DNA of 64,000 nt from positions 9,175,501 to 9,239,500 of the forward strand of contig CM060990.1 in assembly GCA_030765065.1 (NCBI GenBank). The letters are read 5' to 3'. The position numbers and the translations under genes are program-made. Origin of the DNA: Deroplatys truncata (Eukaryota > Arthropoda > Insecta > Mantodea > Mantidae). The notes beneath the pieces were generated by a model. It ran no database searches, had not been told where the DNA came from, and saw only the letters and a list, made by a program, of their open reading frames with translations. Shown piece after piece: positions 21,991 to 32,106 of this stretch; position 1 is the first letter of the stretch; each line of letters begins with the position of its first letter.

Positions 21991-23450
21991 TGCGGCTCCT
22001 TCACTTCATCCCTTCCTCCTGGTAATAAATACATCGTAGGTTGCAGTGCGCAGGTGTATACCCTACATTTAGGCGCGGGGTTTGTATGGAAGACGAATGA
22101 ATGTGCCTTTTTCTCTTCAGTATCGCGCATAGGATTATAAGACCAAGTTGCACGCTATCATCGAATCCACTGATAAGGGATACTAAGGTTTTGTATTTCG
22201 AAATAGCTTATATCCTTTAAATGAAGCTTTAGAGAAGAACTTAACTATAACATATGTCTATTGGCTTGCTAACTCATTTCTGAGAAAAATTGCTTCAAAA
22301 ATTCTTCGGAAATGGCCAGTCTTTGTCGGTTCAAATGAATTGAAATATGCCTTATCTGCCCACAACTGAAGGGAGCTGTTCTCCTTTTTATAATTGGAAT
22401 GAAGTCTAATCCTTTCACCCAACATAATTATTACTGAATTATTTTCAAAGTTACGAAACACTCCCCCGTCCGTTAATGTGATAGTTTAGCACTGCTAGGT
22501 TGTGTAGTACAGTCAGATGTTGATTACTTTTAGCGCTTATCGGAGGAAACAGCATTTTTATGTATTGGCCATGTGTGAATAAAGCACGGTTCTTTCGGGA
22601 AATGATTTTGCCCTTGTTGACAATAGGTAGTCTTAAAGACAAATTCTCTTCAGCTAGTTCCAGGTTGAGTTCTCATGATGAAGTGATGGAATGAACATTA
22701 CCAAGAAAACAGAAATACTTTTATAGAAAGTTTCCTGACAGTGAAAAAATGATGCCACATCTTTGAATGTCCAGGAGAACGTGAAGAAGAAAATTAAGAA
22801 AGAAAGAAAGAGACACAGAAATGAGGGGAGTTGTGAATATAAAATACTTCGTTAAAAGATATTTGCATTGCCTAACAGCGTAAATGCGCATTGCATAAGA
22901 TCTTGAAGAATCAAGCTAAATGATGTAAGGAAAGCATCCGAAATGAGTGAGGAAATAAAAGAAAAGAAGCAGAGCTCGAAGTATATATGTGGAAAAAGTT
23001 TTAAGATGTTTCTTACAATAACAGCAAAGCACAGAAGGTTGCGTTCTGGCTTTTAGGTACTTATTCTAATTTCAGAGAAATTATGTAAACAGCTGCAATT
23101 TTGAGTTTAACTTCTGTGCTGCGTTAATAACACGTTCTCTCTGTTCAACTCTTGTAATAGTCTGGCGTATAATCCTATATAAGTATTTAGCCAAGGATTT
23201 GCAACTCTATAAGAAACTGAGGTATAAAAGAATATGAGGGTTGCTTGTTTCAAATACATACAGTCATTGTTTGGAGATGTGGTAGTAGACTATTAGTATA
23301 GCATTCTGCAAGTTCACTCATTGTCGTGAGGTACACGAGCATAGAACATGTTAAAATAATACATATGTAGGTATCTGCATGTTAAACACCCAAGCAAATA
23401 CACGCACACACATGCACATACATACACACACGTTGAAGCAATAAGATCCA

Positions 23451-23456
<6 letters not shown>
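21991..23456. other. Unique stretch, no gene recognised
   Basis: Only short frames without motifs on either strand. A short CA-rich tract lies at about 23,400-23,432. Confidence 0.5.
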
Positions 23457-23493
<37 letters not shown>

Positions 23494-23545
23494 AATCATC
23501 ATAGTCATAATAATAAATGAAAGGAATAATAATAATAAGAAAGAA
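23457..23545. repeat. (AAT)n microsatellite
   Basis: AATAATAAT... from about 23,457 to 23,490, with interrupted ATA-rich continuation. Confidence 0.9.
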
Positions 23546-23625
23546 GAATAAAGATAATATTAAGCATTAGGAAAGGGGGAATAAAATCATAACGACGGAG
23601 ATTAAGTAAAGAACAGACACTAACA

Positions 23626-24522
23626 AATAGTGTCCCGCTATATTGTTTATCATGGTGTTCATACATTTAATGTCCCGCTATATTGTTTATCCCGGGGTTC
23701 ATACATTGTGTGCCCCGCTATATTGTTTATCATGGAGTTCATACATTTAATGTCCCGCTATATTGTTTACCGCGCGTTCATACATTTTATGTCCCGCTAT
23801 ATTGTTTATCCCGGGGTTCATACATTGTGTGCCCCGCTATATTGTTTATCATGGAGTTCATACATTTAATGTCCCGCTATATTGTTTACCGCGCGTTCAT
23901 ACATTTTATGTCCCGCTATATTGTTTATCCCGGGGTTCATACATTGTGTGCCCCGCTATATTGTTTATCATGGAGTTCATACATTTAATGTCCCGCTATA
24001 TTGTTTACCGCGCGTTCATACATTTTATGTCCCGCTATATTGTTTATCCCGGGGTTCATACATTGTGTGCCCCGCTATATTGTTTATCATGGAGTTCATA
24101 CATTTAATGTCCCGCTATATTGTTTACCGCGCGTTCATACATTTTATGTCCCGCTATATTGTTTATCCCGGGGTTCATACATTGTGTGCCCCCTATATTG
24201 TTTATCATGGAGTTCATACATTTAATGTCCCGCTATATTGTTTACCGCGCGTTCATACATTTTATGTCCCGCTATATTGTTTATCCCGGGGTTCATACAT
24301 TGTGTGCCCCGCTATATTGTTTATCATGGAGTTCATACATTTAATGTCCCGCTATATTGTTTACCGCGCGTTCATACATTTAATTTCCCGCTATATTGTT
24401 TACCACGCGTTCATACATTTTATGTGCCGCTATATTGTTTATCCCAGGGTTCATACATTTTGTGTCCCTACTATATTCTTTACCACGCGTTCATACATAT
24501 TATGTCTGGCTATATTTTTTCT
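23626..24522. repeat. 39-40 bp minisatellite, left part, with 119-bp higher-order unit
   Basis: The unit is TGTCCCGCTATATTGTTTAT + CATGGAGTTCATACATTTAA. Three variants (CATGGAG, CGCGCG, CCCGGGG forms) alternate in order and repeat every 119 bp, at least five times almost unchanged. The final units are more diverged. The same family in the same orientation resumes at 40,530, so the Polinton-type element splits one array. Confidence 0.95.
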
Positions 24523-24528
24523 CACGGA
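24523..24528. repeat. Target-site duplication, left copy (CACGGA)
   Basis: It sits directly left of the AGTAGT terminus. It pairs with CACATA at 40,524-40,529, matching 4 of 6 bases. Outside the element the minisatellite reads TCACGGA on the left and GTTCAT on the right. Joined, these give the expected unit sequence TCACGGAGTTCAT. Confidence 0.7.
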
Positions 24529-24739
24529 AGTAGTTATAAATTGAGGGTTGAAAATCTCTTAATATTCATGGAATGTCTATTCATATGCAAATTAGCTCCC
24601 CTCCCTTACCTCCCTCCTCCCCTCCCAGCTCCTTAGGGCTTCCAAGTGCAGCTGCGGCCATAAATCTTGTTGAGTACAATGGAAGCTTGACAGTTAAGCA
24701 ATTAACGTTATCCTTCACCTGTCAAAACGAACAAAGGGG

Positions 24740-25270
24740 CCATAAAGTTTAAGCTTCTGTAACAAAGGCGAGATGTTTGTCCTACCCATTCCACATCAGC
24801 CTACGTGCTTTCCTGCAATGCAGCAACTCACTCCACTCCTATTGTTTCTCGAACACGTGCGGGAACAAAGAGCTTGCTGGACAAAGGGAAGAGATTTCTA
24901 TTGTGTGCCTTTCTATTGTCCGGGGCAAGGCTACTTTCTGGCATACTCATTCAACTAGATTTTAACAAAAGAACAACGCTTGCCCTTCAGCTGTCAAAAT
25001 GAACAAAGTTCATGATGAATTAGGGTCGTGACAAAGAGAACCTAAAGCCAGTTAACAGAGAAACAAGTTCTATTGTCCGGGCCAAGCCTTCTTTCAAAAT
25101 GAACAAAATGGATGCAGGAAAAGGAAGAGATTCTATTGTGTGCCTTTCTATTGTCCGGGGAAAGACTACTTTAGAAAGACCATCTGGCATTTCTCATTCC
25201 ACAACCCTATAACAAAGCCGGTCCCTTTCCATTGTTCGAACACCTGGTAGCTTAACAAAAGAATCTGAGG
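24740..25270. repeat. Subterminal short repeats of the left arm
   Basis: TCTATTGTCCGGGGCAAG-like words occur at about 24,914, 25,070 and 25,147. CTGTCAAAATGAACAAA-like words occur at about 24,719, 24,991 and 25,093. They are mirrored in the right arm at about 39,890-40,340. They are the only clear repeats near the tips, a position where replication or transposition proteins often bind. A role here is inference. Confidence 0.7.
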
Positions 25271-25400
25271 GTGGCCTTATGCTAGTCCTGTCCTTGTTCG
25301 CGTGAAAGAGAGAGAAGCTTGTTTACCAGCTATACGTAAAGACTTTAACAACGTCAGAGTCAGCCATGATGGTTTTTGGCCTGAGGAGCTGTTCTCTTCG

Positions 25401-25619
25401 ATGTTTTACGAGATCCTACGAATATATCCGAGCATAGTTAACAAGCATTCTGTTTGGCTTATTTCAAGCAGCGACTCCGAAAGGCGTTTAATATACATTT
25501 CATTACATGCATTAAACCTCTGCGTGGATATCCATAGATTGGTGTTCGATTCTTACTGTAATCAAGAGTATATTGCTAATGAGAAATTAATGATTGATAT
25601 TATTATATCATTATCCTAA
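25401..25619 (+). CDS. Unrecognised 72-codon frame, conserved in both arms
   Basis: An ATG frame (MFYEILRIYPSIVNKHSVWL...) is also open in the right arm (39,433-39,651, minus) with only about four residue differences. No motif is recognised. Because a B-box-like GTTCGATTC lies inside it and the arms are similar anyway, conservation of the frame is weak evidence for coding. Confidence 0.2.
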   Translation: MFYEILRIYPSIVNKHSVWLISSSDSERRLIYISLHALNLCVDIHRLVFDSYCNQEYIANEKLMIDIIISLS

Positions 25620-26290
25620 TTAATAAAAGGGCGTTCAGAGGATTGTAGCTCGAATCTTACCAAGTGAAACTCTAACGCGTAATAACTATTAAACTATGCA
25701 CCGCCAGATTAAAAATGTATTTAACAAATATAATTTAATTTTTACATATCATTACCCCAATTAATGAAACGGGGTTCACAGGGTTCTAGCTCGAATCTTA
25801 CCCAGCGAAACTCTAATGCTTAATAAATATTAAACTATGCAAGGTCACATTAAAATGCATTTAACAAATATAATTTGATTTTTATATATCATTACAATAA
25901 TTAATAAAAGGGTGCTCAGGGGGTCCTAGATCGAATCTGCGAAACTCTAATGCGCAATAACTATTAAACTATGCACGGCCAGATTAAAATGTATTTAACA
26001 AATATAATTTAATTAATGAAAGAGTAATCAGAGGGTTCTAACTCGAATCTGCGAAACTCTAATGCTTAATAAATATTAAACTATGTGAGTATTGGGCGGT
26101 CAGATTAAAATGTGTTTAACAAATATAATTTAATTTATACGACATTACAATGTTTAACGAGCTGTATTCTTAGGAACCCAGAGGCCCCTAGTTCGAATCT
26201 TACCCTAAGAAACGCTATAATAACTATTAAATTATTGAAGCAGGGGCGGTCGGATTAAAATTGCATTTAACAATTATAATTGTTTATATT
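25617..26290. repeat. ~115-140 bp tandem repeat carrying B-box-like motifs (left arm)
   Basis: About five units, each with AATTAATAAAAGGG - CAGAGGGTTCTAGCTCGAAT - CTTACC - GAAACTCTAATGC - TATTAAACTATG - CAGATTAAAATG - ATTTAACAAATATAATTTAA. Each keeps a T/CTCGAATC core resembling a tRNA B box. Mirrored at about 38,760-39,440. Confidence 0.85.
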
Positions 26291-26339
26291 AAACCACCGC
26301 GTATACTCAGATATCCCGATGCCTGGACACCATTCTTTC

Positions 26340-26690
26340 TTCTCTCTTTTTCTTTCTATCATATCTCATATGATTTTCGCTAGACGCTCTTCTTGCATAA
26401 ACAGTCACATGATTTCTCCTCGCATTCTTCTATTAACATTCATATGATTTCACTACATGTTCTTCTTCTGAACACATTCATATGGTTTTCTCAACACATT
26501 CCTCTATTGACAGTCACATGATTTCTCCTCTAATTTTTCTATCAACATTCATATGATTTCACTACACGTTCTTCTTCTGAAAACATTCATATGGTTTTCT
26601 CAACACATTCCTCTATTGACATACACATGATTTCTCCTCGCATTCTTCTATTAACATTCATATGGTTTTCACTATACGTTCTTCGAATGA
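26340..26690. repeat. Degenerate ~40-bp repeat (CATATGATTT...CATTCTTC), left arm
   Basis: Recurring CATTCATATGATTTC - CTCGCATTCTTCTATTAA words. The same family returns at 28,030-28,430 as CATTCACACGATTTTC - ACATTCTTC, and is mirrored in the right arm. Confidence 0.8.
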
Positions 26691-26859
26691 AAAGAGACAA
26701 AATGATGCAATAAAAACCGATTATAGCTCGGGATGCGACGCGTCATTTACGAATTTTTCGAAACTGGTCTGGATGCATGGGTTCGAATCCTGGGAGTGAT
26801 TACAAATTCATCTTCTAATAACTCCAAAACTAATTAAAATAAAGACGGTAAATAAACTT

Positions 26860-27560
26860 TATTACTTTTATGTCATTAGCTCGTTTCTTGTGCATGTATA
26901 TTAGAGTACCAGGTGTCATGGCTTCGATTCTTAATTATAAAATCTCAACTATCTCAGAAGCTAACAGGGATAGAGGAGCGGACCAAAGCATGATTGTTAG
27001 CTCCTATGATGGGCAATTAATGCCTGTATATAATTTCCAATCAGTTGTCCCTAGTTCGAATCCCGATCTTTCAGTGACTTCTTTAATTTTCCACTGTGCT
27101 CTAGAATATATCACCTAGATCAATGTTGTGACTGCATACAGGTCTTTAAACATGACAAACTGATATTATAAATAATTTCGTCCTGGTGTTCTGAGTTCGA
27201 ATACTGATTCAATGAAATTTACTTATAAATTTAATAACATAGTAAATAATTAAGATAAAGGCACCTAGTATACCTTATTACGTTTATGTCATCAGATAGT
27301 ATCTTGTGGGTGTACATTAGGTTATCTAACGTCCAGGGTTCGATCCTTAAGTTTAAATCTCAATTATCGCAGAAACTAGCAGAGATAGAGTTGCGAGAGA
27401 AAGCATGTTTGATAGCTCCTGCAATGAATAATTAATGGTGTATATAATTTCCAATCAGTTGACCCTAGTTCGAATCCCGATCTTTCAATGACTTCCTTAA
27501 TTTCCTCTGTAATCTAGAATACATCACTTAGATTGATGCTGTAACTGCATGCAGCTTTGT
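26860..27560. repeat. Two direct copies of a ~270-bp repeat with paired B-box-like motifs
   Basis: Copy 1 (about 26,862-27,135) and copy 2 (about 27,280-27,555) share TTATGTCAT, AATCTCAA, TATAATTTCCAATCAGTTG, CCTAGTTCGAATCCCGATCT and CTAGAATA. Each has one B-box-like motif near its start and a better one (GTTCGAATCCCG) later. An 82-codon frame in copy 1 is identical in both arms but is not open in copy 2, so I treat the repeat as non-coding. Mirrored at 37,590-38,290. Confidence 0.8.
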
Positions 27561-27763
27561 GTAAAGACATTATAGATGTACTCTGTGTGTGAGAGAGAGA
27601 GCGAGAGAGAGCGAGAGGAAGGGAAACAAGTAGGGATAGAAGTGCTGAAAGTCTCTGCACATGCGCAGCAGGCGATGGTGTCATTGGCTGTAATAATCAC
27701 GTGATGTGTAAGCATCACAGCCATGATGACGTGCCGGCATCGCCTGGAGGGGGTTTAGATCCC

Positions 27764-27771
27764 TATATGAA
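27764..27771 (+). promoter_or_regulatory. TATA-like box upstream of the LPxR-family gene (left arm)
   Basis: TATATGAA here corresponds to TATATAAA on the minus strand of the right arm (37,399-37,392). It lies about 130 bp before the short ATG at 27,895 and the donor-like GTGAGT at 27,902. Confidence 0.45.
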
Positions 27772-28029
27772 CAGATATCTGCTCATGTTAGAACTGTTGT
27801 GTGCTTATTAACTTTACATTTAAGTTTTAAAGAACTTTAAAAGCAACGCGAGGTGGAGGCCATCTACACGTACAGCGCATATCAACACATAACAATGCAA
27901 GGTGAGTTTTTTACATACCTATACAAAATCACTGTTGGCTTTTACAATAAATTTAATTTTGTTTGAACGTTACAGTACATGAAAGACGATTCGTTGCAAA
28001 GAGCATGATATTTTCTAATCTGTGCTTTA

Positions 28030-28435
28030 CATTCACATGGATTTCACTGCGTACTCTTCTCCAGTTCACATGATTTTCTCCTCACATTCTTCTTACATAA
28101 ACATTCATACGATTTTCCCCCTCATTCTTTGTTTCACTATACACTCACATGATTTCCTCTACTCATTCTTTGTTTCCCTGCAGGTTCATGCTCTATTAAC
28201 ATTCACACGACTTTCTCTGCAGATTCTTTGCTTCCATTAACATTCACACGATCTTCGCTACACATTCTTCCTACATAAACATTCATGCGATTTTCTCCAC
28301 TCATTCTTTGTTTCGCTATACACTCACACGATTTCCTCTACTCATTCTTTGTTTTTCTACACGTTCATATTCACATGATTTTCTGTACTTATTCTTTTTT
28401 TTCTCTACACATTCATAAGCATACTTACAAAACAT
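28030..28435. repeat. Degenerate ~40-bp repeat, second block (left arm)
   Basis: CATTCACACGATTTTC - TACTCATTCTTTGTTT words recur about ten times. It lies in the presumed 5' non-coding part of the LPxR gene and is mirrored at about 36,740-37,150. Confidence 0.8.
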
Positions 28436-28518
28436 ACACACACCCTAGTTCTAATATAAAGTAGTGTATAACTTGTTCTTCAACTTGAAAAATGTAGTGA
28501 AAATAATAATTCATTTCA

Positions 28519-28866
28519 ATGTCTGTTACAGATTGTTTAACTGATAGACTTAACAAGATGGTTGAAGAGCGTAGTTTCCTACCGACTCGTCGAGTTCAAG
28601 ATCTCGAAATAGATCTTAACTATGAGATAAAGTCCTTAAAGAGAGTTCAAACAAGATATGGTACCAGGATCGTATCTTCACTGGAGGATTGTCAAGTGTT
28701 GTTGCCAGAGCGCTATAATTCGTTAACCGATCAAGAGATTGCAGAAATACCTGGGAACGTATACCTCCAGTATAACGGTATGGCAGAGATGGGGAAATTT
28801 AAGACATGTAAATTGTCTTTTTTACATGCACAGAAGGTATGTAGAAGTGTTAAACTTAAGTATTGA
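28519..28866 (+). CDS. 'YGT/LPxR' family small protein, 115 aa (left arm copy)
   Basis: An intact ATG frame. Residues about 38-57 read YEIKSLKRVQTRYGTRIVSS, followed by LEDCQVLLPERY, then an acidic linker and a basic C-terminal strand (KFKTCKLSF). The pattern parallels the 105-aa protein at 2,240-2,557. The right-arm copy (36,299-36,646, minus) differs at very few residues. A donor-like GTGAGT at 27,902 and an acceptor-like TTACAG at 28,531 suggest an alternative short first exon, present in both arms. Splicing is not shown. I recall similar proteins in insect Polintons. The function is unknown, with nucleic-acid binding only a guess. It is the best-preserved gene of the element. Confidence 0.7.
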   Translation: MSVTDCLTDRLNKMVEERSFLPTRRVQDLEIDLNYEIKSLKRVQTRYGTRIVSSLEDCQVLLPERYNSLTDQEIAEIPGNVYLQYNGMAEMGKFKTCKLSFLHAQKVCRSVKLKY

Positions 28867-29199
28867 GTGCCCCCTATTTTAACATGAAAAAATCATAAAT
28901 AAAACAACTGACTCATTGATAATACATATAAAGCTACAAAAGATACACGCTATAGAATTTATAACAAAATCGAAATATCGCATATGTTTAAATTTAGTTA
29001 TATCTAATGCATTGAAATAACAATAAATATCCGAATGTTTATAACACATCTTTTGTGTTTCATTTTACATGCATCATAACAAAAAATGTAATTCTTTTCA
29101 GTTTGCTTTTAATAGTCTAAATCAGTTTTCTAAGACATTCATTGTGCAATGTTTCAGACTGTGCAATAAGGGGAAGAAGAAGAGGAATAGCCTGCCGCC

Positions 29200-29349
29200 A
29201 TGCAAAGGATGCTGACGCTATTGGAGGGTAGAATAAGCAGCATCGGCACCTACAAGAAACATTTCGGCAAGAAGCGGGTGCTGCGACATCTACATCACCG
29301 AAACACGTTAAGACAGGATCCTTATATAACATTACAGGACATACAATGA
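29200..29349 (+). CDS. Possible 49-aa basic protein (left arm)
   Basis: ATG in a strong eukaryotic context (GCCGCCATGC) opens 49 codons rich in Arg, Lys and His (KKHFGKKRVLRHLHHR) before TGA at 29,347. The same start context exists in the right arm. It is too short for firm support. It lies 330 bp downstream of the LPxR gene on the same strand. Confidence 0.25.
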   Translation: MQRMLTLLEGRISSIGTYKKHFGKKRVLRHLHHRNTLRQDPYITLQDIQ

Positions 29350-29829
29350 AAAAATACGGGCAATTTTGTATACAATTCAATGCATAGCTGAGAGTTAGCT
29401 TGAGCGAGTCTCCCTATATTCACTGAAATTAAGCATTGTGAGCAATAATTTAAATGACGGTGAAAATACTTTAAATAATGGTGAAATTTATATACCTAAA
29501 AAGACTTGAATCCTATATACATTAACAATATCAAAAACCTGTTTGCTGTGTTGGAATACAAATTATGAAAATAAAGAGACTTTCGTTTAAATAATACTCA
29601 ATAAATTTGCATAACCTACTGTTGCAGGTGAAACGCCATATGCTGGAACAATGAGCTGGACGAGGAAAGTGATGGAAATGCAAGTTAAATAATAACAATA
29701 AAAAAGAATGAAGGTATGCTTTTACATAATGTTTTTATTCATTAAAAATCCTTACATTCCTAATGAAAAAATAAATTCTTACAATGAATAGTTTAAAATA
29801 TAAGCTGCATCACGTGAGTCAGAGGCCTG

Positions 29830-30765
29830 CATGTAAATACTGTATCACGAATTATTAAACAATTCAATGAGCTCTATACAGGGATATTAACACTGGTGTT
29901 GACACAGCCATTTACAACTTCCTCTGGTTGATGAGAGCAATCTATAATAAATATAGGAGCAAATTTAAGTAATATTTTCTCTTCAATAAAGGATAATTCT
30001 CTTTTTTATAATAATAAGAGATTGAGTGCATATCATGCAATGATGCAAGTCTAGAGTTTCCAAGTCAAAGGATAACATTCGCTATTAAGATAAAGTCTAA
30101 AATTAGTTATGTCACAATGATCAAAAAAAGAGAACCGTCTTTAGATGCATTACTCGATCTTAAGTCAGAGCACCAAAAATGACAAATCACGGCTTCTCCA
30201 TTTTAGATGCGGTGTCACTATTCAGGTAAATTCCTGTAACACAGCAGGTTGAGTATGCAGATCCATGATCCTAAATGGGTTAAACAGAGTCTTATCCAGC
30301 TTAACAGTCTTGAGGATCTCAGCATCAGAAAGTCAAATCACAGGCCTTCTCCACTCGATGAGTACAGGTTTAACAACGGCATTCTCTTCACCCTGAGACG
30401 GGGTAAAGTATATAAGTGTTCAACTTGACAAGGGATTCTAAACTCGTTGTTAGAGTGCAGAGCTGATGTATTATATGGTGAAAACAGTGTTCCTCTTCTT
30501 AGTGATCTTGTCGTCGAATCTCGGTGTCATTGATGTGTCGGTAACATTGAAGATGCCCATGATGCTGCTGATTGCGTGATGTTAACCTGATGGGCGTCAA
30601 GGGCAGAGCATGATGTGTGCGTCGAATCATTCCATTATTATATCCTCGACGTCGTTGACTTCTTCTAAAATCTATAGGCATTATGCTTATATCCTTGTTT
30701 CTAAAGGCAATGATATTGCTGTTATGCTCCCCTGTTTGCTCTATGAAGCGGATGTTTATGAACAA
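29830..30765 (-). pseudogene. Decayed double-jelly-roll capsid-like gene (left arm copy, fossil)
   Basis: The mirror image of 34,355-35,360, with the same landmarks in reverse orientation, so it reads outward from the core toward the left tip. It is broken in several places. See the right-arm copy for the recognisable motifs. Confidence 0.5.
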
Positions 30766-31140
30766 CAGGTAAAATTTGATTTGATGGTTCCTGTGAAATA
30801 CGGTATCCAGGCGTAACAGATGGGAAAACTGATAGATTGAGTGTCCACTTTTACTATCGAGGAAGGAGACTGATGCAATACTGCGCTAAATTCGTATGAT
30901 GCTCAACCTAAATATATTCACTAGGAAATCAGATTCAGACATCTGATTAGGTGGAATAACGTTGTCATTGAAGGGACACAGAACGTTCCTATAGAACAAT
31001 CACTGGAAAAAAATCAAGAGTGAAAGGACATTTTAATGACATTGCATTATTATTAATTGATCTAATAAAGAAGACTTTCGCATCCTAATAGGAGGAATCT
31101 TTCTAACTCTTTCCTTGTTTCAATGTTCTGCAGATGCTTA

Positions 31141-31713
31141 TCACGCTATAAAACCGCCCAGCTTTAAATTCTGAATAATTTCGCTAATCGCATCGGAAAA
31201 GTCATTTTTATCAGGTGTTTGAAGCATCATTAGTACCCTTAGCATGTTTACCAAATCAATAGGTTCGGTGTAGCGGTATAGCATCTCCTCTGTATTCGCT
31301 TTGGATATATCTTCTAATTTAGGTGATTTGACACTAGTATGCTTGCTTTCATTGGTGTGTTTATTCAGAACTTGCTGATTCAGAGAAACTGCTCTCATTG
31401 TTTCATCAGTGGTAGCTCGTGACGTTATTACAGGATCATCTGAACTGGTTCCAAGTACGGTACATCTTGAATCCCGCTCTTCGGAACTTGAAAAGATTTC
31501 AGGATCTCGTTTGGCTGTTGTAGTCAATGCACAGCTGGTCATCGCTTTACAGCATCTTCTCCTATGTTGCTTAAGCCTTGAAATTGTCCTGTTTTTTAAA
31601 GTTCTATTACATATGCAGCACTTAACAAAGCGATTACTCCCCCCTTGGGAAACATACAAAAAATCAAGATTCTTGTAAATTGACTGTAATTGTCCATCTT
31701 TGTGGGTGTTCAT
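31141..31713 (-). CDS. BED-like zinc-finger protein, 190 aa (core of element)
   Basis: Intact frame from the ATG at 31,713. Near the N-terminus, after YKNLDFLYVSQGG, comes CCICNRTLKNRTISRLKQHR ending RRC. This C-x2-C...H-x4-C arrangement resembles the BED/hAT-type zinc finger used for DNA binding. The middle is Ser/Thr-rich and looks disordered. The C-terminal 50 residues are predicted helical by eye (DLVNMLRVLMMLQT...FSDAISEIIQNLKL) and might mediate dimerisation. It lies just inside the left arm boundary, divergently arranged to the pX-like gene across the 21-bp array. It could instead be a captured transposase or host fragment. The role, such as binding element DNA, is inferred. Confidence 0.55.
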   Translation of the reverse strand: MNTHKDGQLQSIYKNLDFLYVSQGGSNRFVKCCICNRTLKNRTISRLKQHRRRCCKAMTSCALTTTAKRDPEIFSSSEERDSRCTVLGTSSDDPVITSRATTDETMRAVSLNQQVLNKHTNESKHTSVKSPKLEDISKANTEEMLYRYTEPIDLVNMLRVLMMLQTPDKNDFSDAISEIIQNLKLGGFIA

Positions 31714-32106
31714 GCTCAAGCAGTATATATAAACTGGTCAATGTATACTGTAGATGTTGAATTCGTATACGATAACACGAGACTGAGCTATTTTTTCAAC
31801 ATTTATGTATTTATGTATGTTCTCAGGCTTTGATGCATATAAACAGTCATATCCAAATTAGACTAAGCAAAATATTGTAGCATTTACACATAATAGTTGT
31901 AATTCCGTTAATTATAACTATCTCATTAAGCACAAGCAGATTCAAGTAGCATGAAATGGATTCATAGAGGTAAGAGTACAAGTTTTCTTGATAGCTAGCA
32001 CAGAGAATGCGAGAGTTGACTGAGATACTGGTCTAGCTAGCACGAGTCTGAAGCTCATGTATCATCCTTTAGCGAAATGGCACACGCATCTGAGAGCCTT
32101 TAGCGA

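Larger units (their letters stand above)
24529..31100 (+). repeat. Left inverted arm of the Polinton-type element
   Basis: About 6,570 bp, mirrored by 33,998-40,523. The arms are colinear from the AGTAGT tip to the inner limit. There GCATCCTAATA-GGAGGAATC on the left pairs with GATTCCTCATATTAGGATGC on the right. Ordinary Polinton terminal repeats are usually much shorter (hundreds of bp to about 1 kb, from memory). Confidence 0.9.

Noticed and set aside
26870-27118. 82-codon frame identical in both Polinton arms
   Set aside because: Lies in a direct repeat whose second copy is not open and contains B-box-like motifs. Identity between arms reflects general arm similarity.
29117-29380. Minus-strand Cys-rich frame in the left arm, mirrored at 35,772-36,047
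   Set aside because: Start codon is not ATG, composition is low-complexity, and it is antisense to a small frame with a better start context.
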